Assembly: GCA_022560555.1 (NCBI GenBank)
Contig: JADFSZ010000078.1
Span: 1-8,121, forward strand
Reading direction: 5' to 3'
DNA from: PVC group bacterium
Lineage (GTDB): Bacteria > GCA-001730085 > JADFSZ01
Length of the DNA: 8,121 bases
Every line of letters begins with the position of its first letter. The first letter of the stretch is position 1. Below are positions 1 to 6,060 of the stretch, one piece after another. The position numbers were made by a program, and so were the translations under genes. A model generated the notes under the pieces. That model saw only the letters and a list, made by a program, of their open reading frames with translations. It had not been told where the DNA came from and ran no database searches.

Positions 1-1
1 C

Positions 2-238
2 TGGAATGAATATGAAAAAGTGAAAATACCTGTCCAAAAAGCCTATCGCAATAGAGATTACTATGATGCACTCGGAGCTCTGGTATTACTGAGGCCTGTT
101 GTTGATGATTTTTTTGATGAAGTCCTCGTCATGTCCCCCAATAAAGTATTGAAAAAAAACCGGCTTGCCCTTCTTGAGAAAATCAGCCGTACTTTCGTGG
201 AAATGATTGATTTTCGCCAAATTGAGCTGGAGGCGTAA
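2..238 (+). CDS. glyS: Glycine--tRNA ligase beta subunit, C-terminal fragment
   Basis: The reading frame is open from base 2 to the TAA at 236-238, giving the last 78 residues of a protein that begins outside the window. The segment reading ALVLLRPVVDDFFDEVLVM, followed by NRLALLEKI, is the typical C-terminal end of bacterial GlyS (a DALR-like anticodon-binding region), where xLRPxVDxFFDxVxVM and NRLALL are strongly conserved. In bacteria with an alpha2beta2 enzyme, GlyS partners GlyQ to charge tRNA-Gly in the cytoplasm; glyQ would be expected just upstream. The catalytic parts are not visible. A GTG at 20 lies inside the gene and is not a start. No convincing intrinsic terminator follows, so some read-through to ppdK is possible. 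Confidence 0.9.
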   Translation, partial: WNEYEKVKIPVQKAYRNRDYYDALGALVLLRPVVDDFFDEVLVMSPNKVLKKNRLALLEKISRTFVEMIDFRQIELEA

Positions 239-293
239 TTTAATCTGCTTATAATTAACGACTTACGTATGTAAATGAGCCTGCGAAAAGTAC

Positions 294-322
294 TTGAAAA
301 CCCTATATAATATTGCTATCAT
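294..322 (+). promoter_or_regulatory. Putative sigma-70-type promoter upstream of ppdK
   Basis: A -35-like TTGAAA at 294-299 is followed after exactly 17 bases by a -10-like TATCAT at 317-322. A perfect TATAAT also sits at 306-311, but it has no -35 at the right distance. A start around 329 would leave a leader of about 95 nt before the ppdK ATG. The leader contains a tandem 7-mer, GAGGTCT at 334-340 and 341-347. This is sequence inspection only; AT-rich DNA makes chance matches common. Confidence 0.4.
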
Positions 323-413
323 AAGCAACTCGTGAGGTCTGAGGTCTTCAGCGAACGATCCTCCCAACGTATTTATTATCAAGAATTTAGACGAAATGTG
401 CTCTTATTAACGA

Positions 414-418
414 AAGGA
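414..418 (+). promoter_or_regulatory. Ribosome binding site that sets the ppdK start
   Basis: AAGGA lies six bases before ATG 425. The longer open frame back to GTG 332 has no comparable site, so this motif decides the start in favour of the ATG at 425. Confidence 0.7.
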
Positions 419-424
419 ACCAGA

Positions 425-3211
425 ATGGCTGCAAAGAGGAAAACCCGAAAAAAAACATCCGTCCGAAAAAGCATTAAAATCCCCGCACGCTTAAAAAAAT
501 CCCGGAAAGAAAAATATGTTTACTTCTTTGGTAGGGGTAAAGGTGAAGGAAAATCCAAAATGAAGCAGCTTCTTGGCGGCAAAGGGGCTAATCTTGCTGA
601 AATGACAAATCTTGGCATTCCCGTTCCGCCCGGCTTTACGGTTGCAACGAATGTGTGCGCTCTCTACTACAAGAACAATAAACGTTATCCGTCTTTCGTT
701 CAAACTGAAATCGATCACAATCTCTCGAAATTGGAAAAGGCATCAGGAAAAAAGTTTGGCGATCCGAAAAACCCTCTCCTTATTTCCGTCAGAAGCGGCG
801 CTGCCGTATCCCTGCCCGGTATGATGGATACGGTTCTTAATCTCGGCCTCAATCAAGAAGTGGTGGAAGGTCTTTCTCAAAAAATGAACAATCCTCGATT
901 CGCCTGGGATTCTTATCGACGGTTTATTCAAATGTTCGCGAATGTTGTGTTGGATATTAATCCCCATGACTTTGAAGAAATATTACAGAACATCAAACAA
1001 TTAAAAGGTGTTGTGAACGATACCGATCTCGATGTCGAAGCCCTACAACTTGTTGTCAAAGATTATAAATCACTTGTTCTGAAAGAGACCGGGAAAGATT
1101 TTCCGGATCAGCCCAAAGATCAGCTTGCCCAGTCCATTAACGCGGTGTTTTCATCGTGGAACAATGACAGAGCTGTTTATTATCGAAAAATGCATGATAT
1201 CAAAGGTCTCATCGGGACGGCCGTGAACGTTCAAGCCATGGTTTATGGAAATATGAATGATAATTCGGCCACGGGTGTATGTTTTTCTAGAAATCCCGCG
1301 ACCGGTGCCAATAAATTTTATGGTGAATTTTTGATCAACGCTCAAGGAGAGGATGTTGTGGCCGGTGTTCGTACTCCGCAAGAGATCTCATTGGAAGGAT
1401 CCAAAGAATGGGCGAAAAATAATAATATTGATGAATCCGATCGGAAGAAAAACTTTCCCTCTTTAGAAGAGGTCATGCCGAAGGTGTATAAACAGCTTGT
1501 TCAGATCAAAAATCGATTAGAGAAACATTATCGTGAAATGCAGGATATGGAATTCACAATCGAAGAAGGGATACTGTATTTCTTGCAGACACGTACCGGA
1601 AAGAGGACGGCTGCCTCTGCCGTTAATATCGCGGTGGACATGGTCAAAGAAAAATTGATCACGAAAACAGAAGCTGTTTTGCGTATTGAGCCGAGTCAGC
1701 TCGATCAGTTACTGCATCCGACATTTGATCCGGGACAAGAAAAGAAAGTGATCGCAAAGGGACTCAATGCCTCTCCCGGAGCCGCTGTCGGAAAAGTTGT
1801 GTTTAGCGCTGATGAAGCTGTCAGTCAATCAGCCGACCATGATGTTATTCTCGTCCGGATTGAAACCAGTCCCGAGGATATTCAGGGGATGGACAAGGCC
1901 AAAGGGATTTTGACGGCGCGCGGAGGCGCTACCAGCCATGCGGCTGTTGTTGCGCGGGGTATGGGAAAGTGTTGTGTGGCCGGTTGCAGTGCAATTACTA
2001 TCGATTATAAAAACGCTTACTTTATAACAAAAGATGGTGTGAAGGTTAATCAAGGCGATGATATTTCGTTAGACGGATCCACCGGAGAAGTTATGCTCGG
2101 CTCCATTCAAACGGTTGAACCTTCTTTGAGCGGCAAGTTTTCTCAGTTGATGAAGTGGGCCGATCAAATGCGAAAGTTGAAAGTGCGAACCAATGCGGAT
2201 ACGCCTCATGATACCGAGGTCGCGCGTAAATTCGGAGCGGAAGGGATCGGTTTATGCCGGACGGAACATATGTTTTTTGAAGGAGATCGTATTATTGCCA
2301 TGCGCGAAATGATTCTCGCGGAGACGAAAGAAAAGAGAATTCTCGCGCTCAATAAACTGTTGCCGATGCAGAGAGACGATTTTAAAGGGATTTTTAAGGC
2401 GATGCAGGGCTTTCCTGTTACGATTAGGCTTTTGGATCCTCCTTTACATGAGTTTGTTCCGCATGACGATAAAGGACAACAAGCCGTAGCCGAGGCTCTG
2501 GGAATTCCCGTGAGCAAGGTCAACATGATTGTGAATTCCCTTCATGAATTTAATCCGATGCTGGGTCACCGGGGATGCCGTTTGGGGATTACGTATCCGG
2601 AAATTTATGATATGCAGGTCCGGGCCATTATGGAAGCCGCGTGTGAAATGAAGAAACAAAAGATCCGTATTTTTCCTGAAATCATGATCCCGCTCATTGG
2701 AACAGTAAAGGAATTGACGATTCTCAAGAAAAACGCGATCAATATCATCCATCAAGTTTTTAAGGAAAAAAAGACTAAAGTCAATTATTTGATTGGGACG
2801 ATGATCGAAGTTCCTCGCGCGGCTATTACGGCTGATAAAATCGCGGCTGAAGCGGACTTTTTCTCTTTCGGAACGAATGATTTGACGCAAATGGGCTGCG
2901 GTTTTTCCCGGGATGATTCCGGGAGTTTTCTGGGCGAGTATGTCGAACAGGGAATCTTTGAAAAAGACCCTTTTGTTACCTTGGATATAGAGGGGATCGG
3001 CCAACTGGTTTCTATGGGTGTGACAAAAGGCCGCAGTGTCCGTAAGGATTTAAAAATCGGAATTTGCGGCGAACACGGTGGAGATCCTGATTCGATTACT
3101 TTCTGTCATCGCATTGGGATGGATTATGTCAGCTGTTCTCCTTACCGTGTTCCCATCGCGCGTCTTGCGGCAGCACAAGCAGCCATTAATAACAGTTCAA
3201 AAAAACCATAG
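425..3211 (+). CDS. ppdK: Pyruvate, phosphate dikinase with a basic N-terminal tail
   Basis: This cytoplasmic enzyme interconverts pyruvate + ATP + Pi with PEP + AMP + PPi. The 928-residue product has the full PPDK architecture. The N-terminal ATP-grasp part shows GGKGANLAEM (Lys53), SVRSGA (Arg123), DMEFTIEEG (Asp374, Glu376) and FLQTRTGKR (Gln388, Arg390). The swivelling phosphohistidine domain has GGATSHAAVVARGMG, with catalytic His505 and the neighbouring Thr503 that regulatory proteins modify in some PPDKs. The C-terminal PEP/pyruvate barrel has CRTEHMFF (Arg612), GHRGCRLG, GTNDLTQ (Asn818, Asp819) and GICGEHGGDP (catalytic Cys881). Typical bacterial PPDK is about 870-890 residues; the excess is mainly a Lys/Arg-rich tail of about 29 residues before KYVYFFG. 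No ATG, GTG or TTG lies in frame between 425 and that motif, so the tail appears genuine. Two usually conserved spots differ: Ala127 where Arg is common, and Gly824-Cys825 where Thr-Phe is common. It is followed after 9 nt by a sigma factor gene, so co-transcription is likely. Confidence 0.97.
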   Translation: MAAKRKTRKKTSVRKSIKIPARLKKSRKEKYVYFFGRGKGEGKSKMKQLLGGKGANLAEMTNLGIPVPPGFTVATNVCALYYKNNKRYPSFVQTEIDHNLSKLEKASGKKFGDPKNPLLISVRSGAAVSLPGMMDTVLNLGLNQEVVEGLSQKMNNPRFAWDSYRRFIQMFANVVLDINPHDFEEILQNIKQLKGVVNDTDLDVEALQLVVKDYKSLVLKETGKDFPDQPKDQLAQSINAVFSSWNNDRAVYYRKMHDIKGLIGTAVNVQAMVYGNMNDNSATGVCFSRNPATGANKFYGEFLINAQGEDVVAGVRTPQEISLEGSKEWAKNNNIDESDRKKNFPSLEEVMPKVYKQLVQIKNRLEKHYREMQDMEFTIEEGILYFLQTRTGKRTAASAVNIAVDMVKEKLITKTEAVLRIEPSQLDQLLHPTFDPGQEKKVIAKGLNASPGAAVGKVVFSADEAVSQSADHDVILVRIETSPEDIQGMDKAKGILTARGGATSHAAVVARGMGKCCVAGCSAITIDYKNAYFITKDGVKVNQGDDISLDGSTGEVMLGSIQTVEPSLSGKFSQLMKWADQMRKLKVRTNADTPHDTEVARKFGAEGIGLCRTEHMFFEGDRIIAMREMILAETKEKRILALNKLLPMQRDDFKGIFKAMQGFPVTIRLLDPPLHEFVPHDDKGQQAVAEALGIPVSKVNMIVNSLHEFNPMLGHRGCRLGITYPEIYDMQVRAIMEAACEMKKQKIRIFPEIMIPLIGTVKELTILKKNAINIIHQVFKEKKTKVNYLIGTMIEVPRAAITADKIAAEADFFSFGTNDLTQMGCGFSRDDSGSFLGEYVEQGIFEKDPFVTLDIEGIGQLVSMGVTKGRSVRKDLKIGICGEHGGDPDSITFCHRIGMDYVSCSPYRVPIARLAAAQAAINNSSKKP

Positions 3212-3220
3212 GGGAGATGG

Positions 3221-4057
3221 ATGGCAGATCGAGAAAGTTTTGATCTTTATCTGAAGGACATCAACCGTATTCCTATCTTAAGTCATGAGGAAGAGATTCA
3301 GCTGGCCAAGCTTACGAAAAAGGGAAACAAGCAAGCTAAAAACAAGATGATTTTAGCGAATCTACGCTTGGTTGTAAAGATGGTCAAGCGCTACAATTAT
3401 CCCGGATTATCCTATATGGATCTTATTGAAGAGGGTAATTTGGGACTCATGAAAGCTGTTGAAAAATTTGATTATAAACGCGAATGCCGGTTTAGCACCT
3501 ATGCGGCTTGGTGGATCCGACAGCACGTGATACGCGCGATCATGAATCAAGGTAAAATGATCCGCGTTCCCGTTTATATGTCTGAGATGGTTTCAAAGTA
3601 TCGAAAAGCGCATGAACGGCTCATGCATAAATTCGGACATGAACCGCGTCGTGCCGACCTAGCCGATGCATTAGATGTTTCACTTGATAAGATTAGGAAT
3701 ATCGAGGAAATTATGATGAATCCGTCGAGCCTTGATGATCCCTTAGATATTGAGGGTGGATCCGGGATTTTGGCGGATTTAATCGCCGACGAAGATAATT
3801 CTTCGCCGGATGATATTCGTCTGGTCTTAGAGCAGGAACATATTGGGCAGCTTTTAACATGCCTTAAGGATCGGGAGCGCAAGCTTATTGAATTGCGTTA
3901 CGGACTTAATGACGGGATTCCTTGGACCTTAAGAGAGATTGGGGCTAAATTCGGGATGACCCGGGAACGAATCAGGCAAATTGAAAAAATTTGCATGAAG
4001 AAAATCCGGCAGTATGTGACTGTTTGCGAAGAAGTTAAACCAGGTTTACAGCGGTAA
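3221..4057 (+). CDS. Sigma-70 family factor, group 2 type (RpoD/RpoS-like, no region 1.1)
   Basis: The 278-residue product directs RNA polymerase to promoters. It starts almost at region 1.2 (DLYLKDINRIPILSHEEE, residues 8-25), so the inhibitory region 1.1 of the housekeeping factor is absent. Region 2 runs from about 40 to 120 (NLRLVVKMVKRY; DLIEEGNLGLMKAVEKFD; FSTYAAWWIRQ), region 3 about 120-195, and region 4 about 205-265, with the -35-binding helix-turn-helix TLREIGAKFGMTRERIRQIE at 236-255. Arg/Glu contacts of TRERIRQ are kept. In region 2.4 the Gln that reads -12 is present (Gln101), but the residue matching E. coli sigma70 Thr440 is Ile104, so -10 preference may differ. The GGGGAG ribosome binding site overlaps the ppdK stop codon, implying translational linkage. 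Size and lack of region 1.1 point to an alternative factor rather than the main RpoD; which regulon it serves cannot be read here. Confidence 0.93.
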   Translation: MADRESFDLYLKDINRIPILSHEEEIQLAKLTKKGNKQAKNKMILANLRLVVKMVKRYNYPGLSYMDLIEEGNLGLMKAVEKFDYKRECRFSTYAAWWIRQHVIRAIMNQGKMIRVPVYMSEMVSKYRKAHERLMHKFGHEPRRADLADALDVSLDKIRNIEEIMMNPSSLDDPLDIEGGSGILADLIADEDNSSPDDIRLVLEQEHIGQLLTCLKDRERKLIELRYGLNDGIPWTLREIGAKFGMTRERIRQIEKICMKKIRQYVTVCEEVKPGLQR

Positions 4058-4063
4058 ATAATC

Positions 4064-4068
4064 AGGAG
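4064..4068 (+). promoter_or_regulatory. Ribosome binding site that sets the apt start
   Basis: AGGAG lies five bases before ATG 4074. The in-frame GTG at 4068 overlaps this motif and so cannot use it; the ATG is the better start. Confidence 0.7.
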
Positions 4069-4073
4069 TGTTT

Positions 4074-4598
4074 ATGAATGTTGAAGAACTCAAGTCCGTC
4101 ATCAGGGATGTTCCGGATTTTCCTAAACAGGGAATTGTTTTTAAGGATATCACAACTCTTTTAAAATCACCGGTTCATTTTTGTCAATGTGTGGATTATC
4201 TGACAAGTCACTTTCAAAATTTTGATTTCGATTTTGTGTTAGGGCCGGAGGCCCGTGGTTTTGTATTTGGCGCTCCCGTTTCCTATAAGCTTGAAAAGGG
4301 GTATATTTTGGTTCGAAAGGCGGGCAAACTTCCCGCGAAGACAAGAAAAGTAACGTACAGTCTGGAGTACGGCGAAGATTCATTATTTGTTCATGAAGAC
4401 GCGATCACGAAGGGAACACGTGTTGTGATTATCGATGATCTTTTAGCGACAGGAGGGACCGTGAGCGCCATGACTCAACTTGTTGAAGACATGGGGGGCA
4501 TTATCGCGGGGATTGGATTTGTCGTTGAACTTAAATTTCTTGAGGGGAGAAAAAAGCTGAAAGGTTACGACATTTACTCATTGATTCAATACGATTGA
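4074..4598 (+). CDS. apt: Adenine phosphoribosyltransferase
   Basis: Apt salvages adenine in the cytoplasm: adenine + PRPP gives AMP + PPi. The 174-residue product has the usual Apt length (about 170-180) and its signatures: IRDVPDFPKQGIVFKDIT near the N-terminus (10-27), the base-binding GPEARGF (57-63), the flexible catalytic loop SLEYG (96-100) and the PRPP-binding motif VVIIDDLLATGGTV (117-130) with its acidic pair Asp121-Asp122. It follows the sigma factor gene by 16 nt and its TGA is directly abutted by a tRNA gene, so it probably sits in the ppdK transcript. Its products AMP and PPi are substrates of PPDK in the ATP-making direction, which gives a plausible reason for the linkage (inference). 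Confidence 0.96.
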   Translation: MNVEELKSVIRDVPDFPKQGIVFKDITTLLKSPVHFCQCVDYLTSHFQNFDFDFVLGPEARGFVFGAPVSYKLEKGYILVRKAGKLPAKTRKVTYSLEYGEDSLFVHEDAITKGTRVVIIDDLLATGGTVSAMTQLVEDMGGIIAGIGFVVELKFLEGRKKLKGYDIYSLIQYD

Positions 4599-4672
4599 GG
4601 GCCCGTAGCTCATCAGGACAGAGCAATGGTTTCCTAAACCATGTGCAGGAGGTTCGAGTCCTCTCGGGCCCA
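4599..4672 (+). tRNA. tRNA-Arg, anticodon CCT
   Basis: A complete cloverleaf can be drawn. The acceptor stem GGGCCCG (4599-4605) pairs with CGGGCCC (4665-4671); the D stem is GCTC/GAGC (4608-4611, 4621-4624); the anticodon stem ATGGT/ACCAT (4626-4630, 4638-4642) closes a TTCCTAA loop; the T stem GGAGG/CCTCT (4648-4652, 4660-4664, one G-T pair) closes TTCGAGT. The anticodon 4633-4635 is CCT, which reads the Arg codon AGG. The discriminator is A4672 and CCA is not encoded, so it must be added after processing. The first base follows the apt stop codon with no gap, so the tRNA is probably cut from the apt message. A run of seven T follows the 3' end. Confidence 0.96.
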
Positions 4673-4685
4673 TTTTTTTAATTTT

Positions 4686-4837
4686 GAGAGGACGAGAACC
4701 GACCAGAGGTGAGAGTCGGAACGGGTTTACCCTGGGTCTGGAACCCGATAAGGCCAATTTTTGCAGGAGCTGTGCTCATGGTAAAATTGGCCTTATTGGG
4801 TTCACGGTTCTGGTCTAAAGGTTTTCGGAGAAAACCT
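4686..4837 (+). other. Cluster of nested and mutually exclusive inverted repeats (possible structured RNA)
   Basis: Between the tRNA and the TPR gene lies a dense set of potential RNA stems. An outer stem pairs 4691-4701 with 4805-4815 (one mismatch in 11). It encloses a 21-bp hairpin (4741-4761 with 4783-4803) and a small GGGT/ACCC hairpin (4723-4732). A competing stem, CGGGTT (4722-4727) with AACCCG (4742-4747), would break the 21-bp hairpin, so two alternative folds are possible. A further perfect stem AGGTTTTC/GAAAACCT (4819-4826, 4830-4837) follows. GAGAGGAC at 4686-4693 is also complementary to GTCCTCTC in the tRNA T arm (4658-4665). No U-tract follows the hairpins, so this is not a standard intrinsic terminator. 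It could be a leader element, a processing structure or a degenerate miniature mobile element; I do not recognise the family. Confidence 0.5.
4741..4803 (+). repeat. 21-bp inverted repeat (long hairpin, 21-nt loop)
   Basis: The left arm 4741-4761 and right arm 4783-4803 are complementary at 20 of 21 positions; the exception, G4747 against T4797, can form a G-U pair in RNA. The loop 4762-4782 contains a small inner stem GAGC/GCTC (4767-4770, 4774-4777), an AGGAG at 4765-4769 and an ATG at 4778. Confidence 0.85.
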
Positions 4838-4939
4838 AAGATAAAGAAAAAGAGAAATTTGGGAGCAAAGATTAATTTTTTTATTTTCAAAATAAATGAT
4901 TTTATAAAGTCTGTTAGCCGCAATATATCAAAAGGATAG
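4778..4939 (+). CDS. Possible small basic protein, 53 residues, start inside a hairpin loop
   Basis: An ATG at 4778 is preceded at eight bases by AGGAG (4765-4769), a good ribosome binding site, and the frame runs to TAG 4937-4939. The stop falls within the ribosome binding region of the next gene (AAGGA 4932-4936), so the two could be translationally coupled. The product has 16 Lys/Arg in 53 residues, one acidic residue (Asp41), and a strongly basic centre FRRKPKIKKKR; no known domain is recognised. Both the binding site and the start codon sit in the loop of the 21-bp hairpin, and the right arm is translated. A longer version from GTG 4709 lacks a good ribosome binding site. The AT-rich, Lys-rich composition could be chance translation of non-coding DNA, so confidence is low. 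Confidence 0.25.
   Translation: MVKLALLGSRFWSKGFRRKPKIKKKRNLGAKINFFIFKINDFIKSVSRNISKG
4880..4896. repeat. Perfect AT-rich palindrome upstream of the TPR gene
   Basis: TTTATTTT and AAAATAAA flank a single central C, an 8 + 1 + 8 perfect dyad. A TATAAA (4903-4908) lies just downstream and could be a -10 element, though no clear -35 accompanies it. It might be an operator, or simply a product of AT-rich sequence. Confidence 0.3.
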
Positions 4940-4943
4940 TGAA

Positions 4944-5615
4944 ATGCCTAAGCATATTGACCGAAAGGGATTGAAAGAAGACGCGTTTGTCGACTCGATT
5001 CTGGGTTTGGTAAATTGGATTAAATCGCACCGTGTTGAATGTCTGAGATTCAGCGTGCTGTCTATTGTCATACTCGTTTGCGCGGTAGGATGGATAAAAC
5101 ATACGAAAGGGAAAAAGCTGACTGTCTCAAATAATCTTTTTCAAATTATGAGCCTTTACCAGGCCCCTAATGTCGAAGCGCATGAAAGGGCCCTGGAGAT
5201 ATGTCAAAACACAATTGCAGAATATGCTGATGATAAGAGCATTGACGGCATTATGTTCTACGAAGGGAACCTTCTTTATCGATTAGATCGATTCGAAGAA
5301 TCCATGAACGTTTTTCAGCTGTTTTTGGAAAAATATCCGCAACATGAATTTTATGAAATTATCGAGAGCAATCTGGCAAAAGCGTACGAAGAACTTAAAG
5401 AATATGAAAAATCAGAAAAAGTTCTTGAAGGAATCCTTCAAAAAACGAAAGATGAATATATCGAACCAAACGTTTTGCTTGATTTAGCCCGTATTCAAGG
5501 TTTATTAGGAAATTATGAAAAAGCCCGTAAAACGTACGATTCAATTTCTCGTGACTATGCGGGGACTGAGTATGCTGATATCGCAAAGAGTCATAAGGAT
5601 TTTCTTGAATTGTAA
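4944..5615 (+). CDS. Membrane-anchored tetratricopeptide repeat protein
   Basis: The 223-residue product has a short charged N-terminus, one hydrophobic segment at about 34-51, and a soluble C-terminal domain of TPR-like helix pairs at about 103-131 (GNLLYRLDRFEESMNVFQLF), 139-167 (NLAKAYEELKEYEKSEKVLE) and 176-205 (DLARIQGLLGNYEKARKTYD). The layout resembles the YfgM-like inner-membrane TPR proteins, which hold the repeat domain outside the cytoplasm and assist periplasmic protein handling. Whether it is a true orthologue is uncertain. AAGGA seven bases before ATG 4944 supports the start. The STAS gene follows after 29 nt. No signal-peptidase site is apparent, so an uncleaved anchor is expected. 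The partner is unknown; TPR domains normally bind other proteins. Confidence 0.8.
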   Translation: MPKHIDRKGLKEDAFVDSILGLVNWIKSHRVECLRFSVLSIVILVCAVGWIKHTKGKKLTVSNNLFQIMSLYQAPNVEAHERALEICQNTIAEYADDKSIDGIMFYEGNLLYRLDRFEESMNVFQLFLEKYPQHEFYEIIESNLAKAYEELKEYEKSEKVLEGILQKTKDEYIEPNVLLDLARIQGLLGNYEKARKTYDSISRDYAGTEYADIAKSHKDFLEL

Positions 5616-5644
5616 TATCCGGAAGCCGCGAAACAGAAACTATC

Positions 5645-6016
5645 ATGGTTGAAATTAAAATCAGAGTGTATAACACCCGAGGGGAAGCCAGCCGTTTTAT
5701 TTATGTGGTTGATATCATCGGTATACTCGATACAAATTCTTTCCCCGAGTTTGAGGAGAAATTAACCGGCATCTTAGACGGGAGCGGCTACAATATTGTG
5801 CTGAATTGCCGCCATTTGGAATTTATTAGCAGCACATGTCTGGGATTGCTGCTGAAAGTTGTCCATTCCGCTCGACAAAAGGGAGGAGATTTATGTCTCC
5901 TGAATCCATCTGCTTCAATCCAAAAAGTTATCAAGATTTTAGGGTTTTCGAAATTTTTTCGTGTCTTTCAGGATGAAGAAAAAGTCGTGTTATATTTTAA
6001 CAAAAAAAATAAGTAG
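5645..6016 (+). CDS. STAS-domain protein, anti-sigma factor antagonist-like
   Basis: The 123-residue protein fits a single STAS domain: an N-terminal beta strand (RFIYVVDIIGILDTNSFPEF, residues 17-36), then YNIVLNCRHLEFISSTCLGLLL (49-70) and a final GFSKFFRVFQDEE segment (105-117). In SpoIIAA/RsbV-type antagonists the loop reads D/I-S-S-x-G-L-G and a Ser is phosphorylated by an anti-sigma kinase; here Ser62 and Ser63 are present, while the following residues are Thr-Cys. Such proteins release sigma factors or bind other targets in partner-switching circuits. No kinase or phosphatase gene is present, so the target is unknown. The ribosome binding site before ATG 5645 is weak, but no better start is visible. 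It lies 29 nt after the TPR gene and 44 nt before the M48 protease gene. Confidence 0.83.
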   Translation: MVEIKIRVYNTRGEASRFIYVVDIIGILDTNSFPEFEEKLTGILDGSGYNIVLNCRHLEFISSTCLGLLLKVVHSARQKGGDLCLLNPSASIQKVIKILGFSKFFRVFQDEEKVVLYFNKKNK

Positions 6017-6060
6017 ATATTTTTCTGAGCCGTGGTTCTCCATTTAAGGTATATTGCAAG

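Noticed and set aside
332-424. In-frame extension of ppdK to GTG 332
   Set aside because: The GTG has no ribosome binding site and lies only about 10 bases after a likely -10 element, while ATG 425 has AAGGA at ideal spacing.
2444-3004. 186-residue open frame on the - strand
   Set aside because: It lies wholly inside ppdK, whose conserved barrel motifs are intact on the + strand, and its translation shows no recognisable domain.
3574-3882. 102-residue open frame on the - strand
   Set aside because: It is antisense to the sigma factor gene and low-complexity Ser/Arg/Ile-rich, as expected of a shadow frame.
4658-4679. Intrinsic terminator formed by the tRNA 3' half and the T run
   Set aside because: The stem belongs to the cloverleaf and the T run is a common trailer; a terminator role cannot be claimed from sequence alone.
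4709-4777. GTG 4709 as the start of the small ORF
   Set aside because: No good ribosome binding site precedes it and the added residues simply translate the hairpin left arm; ATG 4778 is better supported.
4599-4840. tRNA-Arg as the attachment site of an integrated element
   Set aside because: No direct repeat of the tRNA 3' end and no integrase gene are seen in the window; the downstream similarity is inverted, not direct.
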